Under the pieces are notes generated by a model. It was not told the origin of the DNA. It saw only the letters and a list, made by a program, of their open reading frames with translations, and did not search any database. Shown piece by piece: positions 7,188 through 13,727 of a stretch of DNA of 21,802 nt; within the stretch, counting starts at the first letter, position 1; every line of letters starts with the position of its first letter. Location: the NCBI GenBank assembly GCA_902787595.1, contig CADAHD010000009.1, positions 1 to 21,802 of the forward strand, in the 5' to 3' direction. The translations under genes and the position numbers were made by a program. The stretch comes from an uncultured Lachnospiraceae bacterium. GTDB taxonomy: Bacteria > Bacillota_A > Clostridia > Lachnospirales > Lachnospiraceae.

Positions 7188-8192
7188 CTAACTCTCCTGT
7201 ATCGTTAAGAGCAGCAGTTCCATGGTCATTTCGTAATCAGCCGATGAACGCAGACGGTTCTTCGCCACCTCAAGTGCTCTGATCACTTCCTCTATGCCTT
7301 CGTAATCACTGTACTGTGCTGCCTTTTTTATATTTGTTATCTCATCCCTGAAGATAAGATGGTTCATATCGTGAGTGGCCTTAAAGAGCAGTATATCCCT
7401 GTACCACACAGCCATTATATCCAGATAATCGTTTATGTCAAAGCCGTATTCCCTGATCTGCTTTAAGGCTTCCATTACCTCGGCAGTGTCCATCTCCCTG
7501 ATATTCTTAAGAAGGGAGAGAGCGCCGGTCCTTATCTTGTCAAAATCCTCGCTGGACGCCAGCGCCTTGGCGCGTCCCACATTTCCCCGCGCAAAAGCAA
7601 TGCATATCTCTGCGCGGCTCTCGGGAACATGCAGTGTGCTGATCAGGTAATGCCGCATCTCATCATCCTGTACCGGACGCATCTGCAATACATTGCAGCG
7701 GCTTATGATCGTGGGAAGCAGCGTGCCCGTGCCTGTAGTAAGCAGCAGGAATACTACATATTCCGGCGGCTCCTCCAGTGTGCGCAGCAGCGCATTCTGC
7801 GCCTGGGGTGAAAGCTTCTCTGCCTCTTCGATTATGTATATCTTGTGCGAACTGCTGTAAGGCTTTATCTGTACGGTCTCGCCTATGCCCTGGCGCACAT
7901 CGTCAACGCCTATGGTATTGGGCTTCTCGTGAGTTACATATATGATATCGGGGTGCGACATGGCTCTTGCCTGCCGGCAGGAATGACATTCGCCGCAAGC
8001 TTCCAGCCCCTTGTCCGGATCATCCGTGGGTTTCTCGCATAAAAGCGCCTGCGCAAAGGTCTTGGCTATGAACTCTTTTCCGCTCCTGTTTTCTCCGCAG
8101 ATAATATAAGCATGGCCGATCTTTCCGCTCCTTATGGCGCCCTGAAGCTGTTCCTTTATAAGGCTCTGTCCTACAATGTCCGAAAATGCCAT
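7188..8192 (-). CDS. holB: DNA polymerase III subunit delta'
   Basis: Clamp-loader subunit that works with delta and tau/gamma to place the sliding clamp on DNA. The 334 residues show an AAA+ fold: start MAFSDIVGQ, a degenerate P-loop GENRSGKE (33-40, Glu in place of Ser/Thr), and a zinc-binding cluster with cysteines near 52, 66, 69 and 72. Then come the sensor-type stretch AQNALLRTLEEPPEYVVF and a helical C-terminal collar. A degenerate P-loop is common in delta' subunits, which often do not hydrolyse ATP. GGGGGGAAGG precedes the ATG, and yaaR ends 12 bp upstream. Confidence 0.95.
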   Translation of the reverse strand: MAFSDIVGQSLIKEQLQGAIRSGKIGHAYIICGENRSGKEFIAKTFAQALLCEKPTDDPDKGLEACGECHSCRQARAMSHPDIIYVTHEKPNTIGVDDVRQGIGETVQIKPYSSSHKIYIIEEAEKLSPQAQNALLRTLEEPPEYVVFLLLTTGTGTLLPTIISRCNVLQMRPVQDDEMRHYLISTLHVPESRAEICIAFARGNVGRAKALASSEDFDKIRTGALSLLKNIREMDTAEVMEALKQIREYGFDINDYLDIMAVWYRDILLFKATHDMNHLIFRDEITNIKKAAQYSDYEGIEEVIRALEVAKNRLRSSADYEMTMELLLLTIQES

Positions 8193-8204
8193 ATCCTTCC
8201 CCCC

Positions 8205-8648
8205 TTATGTGAACAGATCCAGCAAGAGTCCGCGTATCTCGCCAATCTTTGCCAGAACTTCCATGTTATCTTTTTCTTCCTTGCAGAGCTCCTGCGCAAG
8301 CGCATCAAGATTCTCATCAACCAGACGCACTATGCCGTATACCCTGTGCCTTCCGCGTTTATCAAGAAAATTCTCACGTGAGAATTCATGCGAACGGTTC
8401 ACGACTTCATTCAGGAACTCCTTGATGAGTCCGCGGTAACGCTTCATATCCCTGATATCTTTGCGCTTGGAAAGCCTCTCACCCTGGGAAGTGATCTCAC
8501 TCATCAGGCTTGTGAGTTTTTCCTGAAGCTCCGATTCACCGATATTACTGGCCAGTATGAATTTGAAGGTATCGTCCCTCGCTTCGACAGGAGCTGTCGC
8601 CTCTGTCGGCTGCGCCTGGGTCAACCTGGCTATACTGATAGGATCCAT
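8205..8648 (-). CDS. YaaR/DUF327-family protein
   Basis: Small soluble protein of unknown function, 147 residues, mostly helical. The conserved DUF327 part covers about residues 45-145 with the stretch [13 protein letters not shown] and [18 protein letters not shown]. The N-terminal 25 residues are likely disordered ([13 protein letters not shown]). It almost always lies beside holB and ricT in Bacillota, as here. It overlaps the end of the gmk-like gene by 19 bp. No biochemical role can be assigned from the sequence. Confidence 0.88.
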   Translation of the reverse strand: MDPISIARLTQAQPTEATAPVEARDDTFKFILASNIGESELQEKLTSLMSEITSQGERLSKRKDIRDMKRYRGLIKEFLNEVVNRSHEFSRENFLDKRGRHRVYGIVRLVDENLDALAQELCKEEKDNMEVLAKIGEIRGLLLDLFT

Positions 8649-9214
8649 TCCTTTATCTCCTTAAGGCAGCTGTCCATATCTGTATTGTAAAAGCGTTTTT
8701 CTATGCCTGCATTCTTAAGATTCTCGTCGGAAAAATCTTCCGAATCCGATAAAAAGCGGCGGCACATTTCCTTATACTTGGGCTCCGTCTGGCTGCGCTC
8801 ACGCTCTAGCGCCCTGAAGAGCCGCAGTCCGTCTTCCACTTCTATATATATCGGATGGACCGTATCTTTCCCGTAATATGCTCTCAATTTGGAAAAAGCT
8901 TCGGGCGTAGTGATCATCAGATAATTGAATCTTTTGATATCGATACTCCCGTCATCGGCAGTGAAATAATACCAGTCGCCGTGAACGGTATGATAAACCC
9001 TGGACTCGATGATGCGTCCCTGCTCATCCAGCTTTTTCATGCCCGGGATATCCGTGAAGTGATACTCCAATCCCTCAGTTTCACCCGCCCTTATGGGGCG
9101 TGTTGTATATGTGACCAGCGGATGAAAATCCAAGCCTTCGCATTCAAACAGTTTTCTGTAAAGACTGTCCTTGCCGCTGGCGCTTTTTCCCATAAGACAA
9201 TAAATACCACCCAT
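8630..9214 (-). CDS. gmk: Guanylate-kinase-like protein
   Basis: Guanylate kinases phosphorylate GMP to GDP with ATP. Starting at ATG 9214 the protein has 194 residues, close to the family norm. The P-loop is GKSASGKD (9-16), lacking the usual GK[ST] end. The GMP-binding motif [12 protein letters not shown] (37-48) and YHF that follows are well kept. The frame stays open upstream to 9277 with another ATG at 9235 and a TTG at 9277. The start at 9214 is preferred because the protein then begins [16 protein letters not shown], directly at the first strand and P-loop. No ribosome binding site precedes any of these starts. It heads the minus-strand operon toward rsmI. It may be the housekeeping Gmk or a divergent paralogue; the altered P-loop leaves activity uncertain. 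Confidence 0.85.
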   Translation of the reverse strand: MGGIYCLMGKSASGKDSLYRKLFECEGLDFHPLVTYTTRPIRAGETEGLEYHFTDIPGMKKLDEQGRIIESRVYHTVHGDWYYFTADDGSIDIKRFNYLMITTPEAFSKLRAYYGKDTVHPIYIEVEDGLRLFRALERERSQTEPKYKEMCRRFLSDSEDFSDENLKNAGIEKRFYNTDMDSCLKEIKEWILSV

Positions 9215-9215
9215 A

Positions 9216-9232
9216 ACTGATTCAGTATAGCA
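9216..9232 (-). promoter_or_regulatory. Extended -10 element and palindrome at the gmk-like gene start
   Basis: On the minus strand TGCTATACT (9232-9224) fits an extended -10 box, with only a poor -35. The perfect palindrome ACTGATTCAGT (9216-9226) overlaps it and ends at the base beside the start codon. Initiation about 7 bases after the -10 would leave only about 3 nt before the ATG at 9214. An alternative promoter, TTGTCA (9273-9268) with TATATT 18 bp further on, would start transcription near 9237. Confidence 0.5.
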
Positions 9233-9266
9233 CATTTTTATTGAATATACTACCTTAAAATTGGTG

Positions 9267-9295
9267 TTGACAAACAATAATACTATGCATATACT
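9267..9295 (+). promoter_or_regulatory. Sigma-A promoter of acpP
   Basis: TTGACA (9267-9272), 17-bp spacer, TATACT (9290-9295). This near-consensus promoter gives a leader of about 40 nt ending in AGGAGG. It faces away from the gmk-like operon. Confidence 0.82.
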
Positions 9296-9339
9296 CTCTA
9301 ATAGAAAAGCGGAAACATTAACATTTGCAGGAGGTTATC

Positions 9340-9579
9340 ATGTTAGAAAAAGTTGCAGAGATGATAAGAGAACAGCTTCATCTTTCAGACGGAGTGGATA
9401 TAAATGAAGATACATCCTTTCAGGAAGATCTCAGAGCCGATTCACTTGAGCTTCTCGATCTGATCACTGCCGTTGAAGATGAGTACGGCATCAAATTTGA
9501 AGACGAAGCGCTTGAGAATTTAAAGACCGTAGGCGATGTGATGGAATACATCAGAGCCCAGGGGATTGACATAGAATAA
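9340..9579 (+). CDS. acpP: Acyl carrier protein
   Basis: Acidic 79-residue carrier protein that holds growing fatty-acyl chains on a phosphopantetheine arm. The arm attaches to serine 35 in the conserved ADSLEL motif. Helix II (LELLDLITAVEDEYGIKF) and the end EYIRAQGIDIE are typical. The ATG at 9340 is chosen because AGGAGG lies five bases before it; an upstream TTG at 9325 would place this site inside the gene. It stands alone between its own promoter and terminator, not in a fatty-acid synthesis cluster. It could therefore serve general lipid synthesis or a special pathway. Confidence 0.95.
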   Translation: MLEKVAEMIREQLHLSDGVDINEDTSFQEDLRADSLELLDLITAVEDEYGIKFEDEALENLKTVGDVMEYIRAQGIDIE

Positions 9580-9606
9580 TACAAGGAATAAGTGTGTGAT
9601 GGCATA

Positions 9607-9638
9607 TCTCCCTGTTTTTCAGGGAGATTTTCTTTTTT
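9607..9638 (+). terminator. Intrinsic terminator of acpP
   Basis: TCTCCCTG and CAGGGAGA form a perfect 8-bp stem with a T5 loop, followed by TTTTCTTTTTT. It lies about 27 bp after the acpP stop and closes a single-gene transcript. Confidence 0.95.
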
Positions 9639-9675
9639 AACAAAGCATCATCAGATAAAGTTTGGGAGATCTTAA

Positions 9676-10770
9676 GTGGAAAATATCATGCCAAACCGGC
9701 TTGACCGGGGTTTTTACAGATATCAGGAAGAATTTGAAGCGGCTGCTTTAAGGGTACTGCGCAGCGGCCGCTATATATTAGGAAAAGAGCTGGAAGATTT
9801 CGAAAATGCTTATGCTGCTTTCACCGGCAGCAGATACTGCATAGGCTGCGGTAACGGGCTGGATGCTCTGAGCCTGGCCTGCCGCGCCATAGGCATATCC
9901 GCAGGCGACGAAGTAATAGTGCAGGGCAATACCTTTATAGCCAGCGCAATGGGAATCAGCGCCGCCGGCGGAACACCGGTATTCGTCGAACCGGATGAAT
10001 ACTATCAGCTCGATCCGGCGCAGATAGAGAAACATATCACAGCGCGCACAAAGGCCGTGATGGTGGTGCATCTGTACGGACAGACTGCAAGGACCGCAGA
10101 GATAAAAGCCATATGCGATAAACATAAGCTGAAAATGATAGAGGACTGCGCCCAGTCACACGGCGCATATGCAGGCGATAAGATGAGCGGCAGTATAGGC
10201 GATATAGGCTGCTTTTCCTTCTATCCTTCAAAGAATCTGGGCTGTTTTGGCGACGGCGGCGCCGTGATCACCGATAACGAAGAATACGCCGCGCATATCA
10301 GGCAGCTGCGCAACTACGGCAGCAGCGTGCGTTATCATAATGAAGAACTGGGCGTCAATTCCAGACTTGACGAAATGCAGGCGGCGCTGCTTAACGTGAG
10401 ACTCTCTCATATAAAAGAGCTTAACGCTGAGCGTAAAGCCGCAGCAGCCGTATACGATGCCGGCATAAACAATCCCCGGGTAATAAAGCCCGTCTGCCGT
10501 GAGGGCGCGGAACATGTATATCACCAGTACGTGATACGCTGCAGTGAAAGGGATGCCCTTGCGGAACACTTAAAGCAAAAGGGCGTAGATACCATAATAC
10601 ACTACCCCATCCCGCCCCATCTTTCAAAGGCCTATGCTTTCCTTGGACTTAAAGAAGGAAGCCTGCCTGTTACCGAAGAATATGCAAAGACCGTTCTGTC
10701 CATCCCCATGTATAACGGCATAACAAGGGAAGAACAGCAGACAGTTATCGAGGCAATAAATGAATTTTGA
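9676..10770 (+). CDS. DegT/DnrJ/EryC1/StrS-family sugar aminotransferase
   Basis: Pyridoxal-phosphate enzyme of the family that aminates keto groups of nucleotide-bound sugars for surface glycans or glycosylated products. The 364 residues include the cofactor aspartate in IEDCAQSHGA (D157) and the Schiff-base lysine in SFYPSKNLG (K186). Also present are the GDGGAVITD loop and NSRLDEMQAALL, which is typical of the family. The GTG at 9676 is chosen because GGGAGAT lies just upstream; the next ATG (9688) is too far from it. The end overlaps cca by 11 bp. No other sugar-nucleotide genes are near, so the substrate is unknown; the sequence looks closest to 3-amino-dideoxyhexose transaminases, which is only an impression. 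I see no clear promoter between the acpP terminator and this gene. Confidence 0.92.
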   Translation: MENIMPNRLDRGFYRYQEEFEAAALRVLRSGRYILGKELEDFENAYAAFTGSRYCIGCGNGLDALSLACRAIGISAGDEVIVQGNTFIASAMGISAAGGTPVFVEPDEYYQLDPAQIEKHITARTKAVMVVHLYGQTARTAEIKAICDKHKLKMIEDCAQSHGAYAGDKMSGSIGDIGCFSFYPSKNLGCFGDGGAVITDNEEYAAHIRQLRNYGSSVRYHNEELGVNSRLDEMQAALLNVRLSHIKELNAERKAAAAVYDAGINNPRVIKPVCREGAEHVYHQYVIRCSERDALAEHLKQKGVDTIIHYPIPPHLSKAYAFLGLKEGSLPVTEEYAKTVLSIPMYNGITREEQQTVIEAINEF

Positions 10771-12157
10771 TGAAAAGATACCGGCCGGAGCCCGCAGTAT
10801 AATACAGAAGCTTAACGAAGCCGGATATGAAGCGTATATAGTAGGCGGATGCGTAAGAGACTGCATACTGGGAAAAGATCCCTGTGACTGGGATATCACC
10901 ACTTCTGCGCTTCCCGAGCAGGTAAAAGCCGTTTTTAAACGCACCGTGGATACAGGCATAAAACACGGCACGGTAACCGTGCTGATGCGTGAAAACGGTC
11001 TGCAGCAGGGCTTTGAGGTGACCACCTACCGCATCGACGGAGTATACGAGGACTGCAGACATCCAAAGGATGTAGCGTTTACCGCCAGTCTCGAAGAAGA
11101 CTTAAAGCGAAGGGATTTTACGATAAACGCCATGGCATACGCCCCCGGCAAAGGCATTGTTGACATGCACGGCGGGCTTGAGGATCTGCGTTCCGGCGTT
11201 ATACGCTGCGTGGGCGATGCAAAGGAACGTTTTACCGAAGATGCTCTCAGGATGATGCGCGCTATCCGTTTTTCTGCGCAGCTTAACGCCGACATAGATG
11301 AAAAAACCCGGGCTGCAATAAAAGAGCTGGCCCCCAACATAAAACATGTCAGTGCGGAACGCATAAGAGTCGAAACCGAAAAACTGCTGATGAGCGATCA
11401 TCCTTACCGCTTTAAACTTTTTTATGAAAGCGGCCTGACTAAGTACTTTCTTCCGGAATGGGATCCCGCTATGACCACCACCCAGGAAAATCCCCATCAT
11501 ATGTACAGCGTAGGCGAACATATACTTCACTCGCTTGAAACCATCAATACCGCGTTGTTAAGGGAAATGTATGCCGGAGATGAATATACCCGCGCGCTGC
11601 GCATACTGCGGCTTGCCATGCTGCTGCACGATATAGGAAAGCCGCAGCTTAAGACTATTGATGCGGATGGAGTGGCGCACTTTAAAGGCCACCCGCAGCT
11701 GGGAGCCCGCATGGCCGATGAGATACTGCGCCGGCTCAAATATGATAACGATACCATACGAAATGTGATCCGTCTGGTCGAAAACCATGAAGACCGCTAC
11801 CCCGCCACAGAAAGGAACCTGCGGCGGGCCATAAACAAAGCCGGTGAAGAATGCTTCCCGCTGCTGTTTTTTGTAAATGAGGCAGACTGCCTGGCGCAGA
11901 GCGATTACCAGCGCACTGAGAAACTGGAGCGCTTAGAACAGCTTCGCAGCCTTTACACCGGCATACTTGAAAAAAAGCAGTGCCTGAACATAAAGGACCT
12001 GGCTGTAAAAGGCAGGGATCTTATGGATGCCGGCATCAGCCCCGGCCCTGAAATGGGACAGATACTGGAGGCTATGCTTAAGGATGTGCTGGACGAACCT
12101 GAGCATAACGATAAGCAATATCTTCTGGAGCATTTTGTAAATGATAAGAAAGATTAG
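10760..12157 (+). CDS. cca: CCA tRNA nucleotidyltransferase with HD domain
   Basis: Adds or repairs the CCA end of tRNA without a nucleic acid template. The 465 residues contain the nucleotidyltransferase core with IVGGCVRD (27-34), the catalytic pair D43/D45 in CDWDITT, and RRDFTINAMAY (117-127). The RNA-binding helical domain follows. A C-terminal HD domain has LLHDIGKP (H290, D291), with further histidines in HHMYSVGEH upstream and HFKGHP and ENHEDR downstream. HD domains in this family act as phosphohydrolases in some enzymes. GAGG precedes the ATG, which lies 11 bp inside the aminotransferase gene; the end overlaps the next gene by 17 bp. Specificity for both C and A addition is likely but not proven by sequence. 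Confidence 0.95.
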   Translation: MNFDEKIPAGARSIIQKLNEAGYEAYIVGGCVRDCILGKDPCDWDITTSALPEQVKAVFKRTVDTGIKHGTVTVLMRENGLQQGFEVTTYRIDGVYEDCRHPKDVAFTASLEEDLKRRDFTINAMAYAPGKGIVDMHGGLEDLRSGVIRCVGDAKERFTEDALRMMRAIRFSAQLNADIDEKTRAAIKELAPNIKHVSAERIRVETEKLLMSDHPYRFKLFYESGLTKYFLPEWDPAMTTTQENPHHMYSVGEHILHSLETINTALLREMYAGDEYTRALRILRLAMLLHDIGKPQLKTIDADGVAHFKGHPQLGARMADEILRRLKYDNDTIRNVIRLVENHEDRYPATERNLRRAINKAGEECFPLLFFVNEADCLAQSDYQRTEKLERLEQLRSLYTGILEKKQCLNIKDLAVKGRDLMDAGISPGPEMGQILEAMLKDVLDEPEHNDKQYLLEHFVNDKKD

Positions 12158-13616
12158 TTTATTAGCACTCATAACGATATTACTGCTCTGCGGCTGCAGC
12201 ACACCCTTCGGCGCGCAGGACGATCCCAGGGATTACACGGAAACGGGTTTTATTCCCGCTACTCCCGGTAATTACGATTCGCTGGATACCGCTATATATG
12301 TGGGCAGCGATAAGGATCAGAAAACCATCCGTTTCTATAATCTGGAAACGGGCAGATTCTATACTCTTAATTTCGACGGAGCCACTACTTATCAGGATAA
12401 ATATGCGCAGCCCTTAGCCTTAGATCAGGTCAGGCGCGGAGCTGTGGTAGACATCAGCTTCATGCATGCCAGGAAACGCCTTAACAGTCTGCAGGTAAAC
12501 GGGGAAGCCTTTGCTTTTACGGATGTGGAAGATCTGCTGGTCCCCGCCGATTCCAGGCAGCTGTTTCTTATGGGTGAAAACTATACCATGGACCAGAAGG
12601 CCGTCATACTCACAGCTGACGGTCCCGGCGAAGCAATGGATCTTAATGTGGTAGACAAGCTGATGGTCTGCGGCGTTGGTCATACGGTATATTCCATCAG
12701 CGTGCAGAACAGCCACGGCTATCTGCGTCTTGAAAATGACGAGCACTTTGTAGGCGGCTTTATTGAAATAGGCGATAACAGGGTTTATCAGATAAGCAGG
12801 GACATGCTGCTGGCCGTGCCTGTTGGGACCTATGATGTGACTGTATCCAATAAGGGCAGCGCCGGCACGACACAGGTAAACGTATCAAAAGGCCAGGAAG
12901 TAAGCATCGATGTTTCGCCCTGGGTAAGCAAGCCCAAATACGGAAAGGTGCTTTTTACAAGCACTCCCTCCGATGCAGAGATCTTTATCGATGGCAATAA
13001 AATAGAAAGAGGCAAGGATACCGAATTAAGTTACGGCATACATCTGATGGTGGCGCAGGCTGACGGCTATAATACTGTTAAGCGTTATATACGCGTGGCG
13101 CAGGAAATGGCTCAGCTGAATGTAACTCTCGATAAAGGCAGCAGCAGTTCTTCCAACGCCGCTTCCGACAGCAGTCCCGTACAGGCAACGCCCACGCTCA
13201 CGCCCACCCTCTCTCCTACTCCCACTCCCGAAGAGAGCGCTTCCGAAAACAACAGCGGAAACGCCGCATCGGAAAACGAGCCCGGCAGGAACGATGCCCC
13301 GGCTGAAGACGGGGGCGGCAGCGGATATGATGATGCCAGAGTCAGCGGTGACGAAGACGGCGGCGGCAACAATAGTAATAATAATGCCATTACTCCCGGT
13401 GAATACAGGGTTTACATTGACGCGCCCGAAGGCGTAGAGGTATATAAAGACGGAGCATACATAGGGATAACGCCCCTGTTCTTCAAAAAAGTCCAGGGTA
13501 CCTGTATAGTGACGCTTCGCAAAGAAGGATACCGCACCCGCAGCTATACCATAACCATGGATGCGGAAGAAAAAGATGTTAACTACTCTTTCTCGGAATT
13601 ACTGCCCATTGAATAA
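12141..13616 (+). CDS. PEGA-domain lipoprotein
   Basis: Likely a surface lipoprotein of 491 residues with no known function. The signal peptide (MIRKISLLALITILLLCGCS) ends in a lipobox LCGC with acylated Cys19. Residues about 40-190 form an unrecognised extracytoplasmic part. A PEGA-like segment lies at about 195-260 (LAVPVGTYDVTVSNKG). A clear PEGA domain lies at about 266-331 (FTSTPSDAEIFIDGNKI) and a second at about 420-476 (GVEVYKDGAYIGITPL). The latter two are separated by a linker (332-419) rich in S, T, P, G, N and D that may span the wall. PEGA repeats are common in surface proteins and probably mediate binding. The ATG lies inside the end of cca with GGAG ten bases upstream. No terminator hairpin is visible after the stop. 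Confidence 0.85.
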   Translation: MIRKISLLALITILLLCGCSTPFGAQDDPRDYTETGFIPATPGNYDSLDTAIYVGSDKDQKTIRFYNLETGRFYTLNFDGATTYQDKYAQPLALDQVRRGAVVDISFMHARKRLNSLQVNGEAFAFTDVEDLLVPADSRQLFLMGENYTMDQKAVILTADGPGEAMDLNVVDKLMVCGVGHTVYSISVQNSHGYLRLENDEHFVGGFIEIGDNRVYQISRDMLLAVPVGTYDVTVSNKGSAGTTQVNVSKGQEVSIDVSPWVSKPKYGKVLFTSTPSDAEIFIDGNKIERGKDTELSYGIHLMVAQADGYNTVKRYIRVAQEMAQLNVTLDKGSSSSSNAASDSSPVQATPTLTPTLSPTPTPEESASENNSGNAASENEPGRNDAPAEDGGGSGYDDARVSGDEDGGGNNSNNNAITPGEYRVYIDAPEGVEVYKDGAYIGITPLFFKKVQGTCIVTLRKEGYRTRSYTITMDAEEKDVNYSFSELLPIE

Positions 13617-13663
13617 CATTTTTTCCCTTTTTTTGACAGCTTTTCCCACTTACCACCCGTTTT

Positions 13664-13692
13664 TTGACACTTATAGCCATTTGTGGTATCCT
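13664..13692 (+). promoter_or_regulatory. Probable promoter of the GH18-sua5-rpiB operon
   Basis: TTGACA (13664-13669), 17-bp spacer, then TATCCT with an upstream TGG making an extended -10. A perfect TATAAT lies at 13699-13704 but lacks a -35 at the right distance. Inverted copies TACCAC (13651-13656) and GTGGTA (13683-13688) flank the -35 region and could be an operator. TTTTTTGACA also occurs about 31 bp further upstream. Confidence 0.55.
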
Positions 13693-13727
13693 ATTCGTTA
13701 TAATTTTGCAAATATAAAGGAAGACTA

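Noticed and set aside
9215..9277. Gmk-like protein starting at TTG 9277 or ATG 9235
   Set aside because: Both add residues before the first strand that the family does not have, and neither has a Shine-Dalgarno site. The 9235 start remains possible if the alternative promoter is used.
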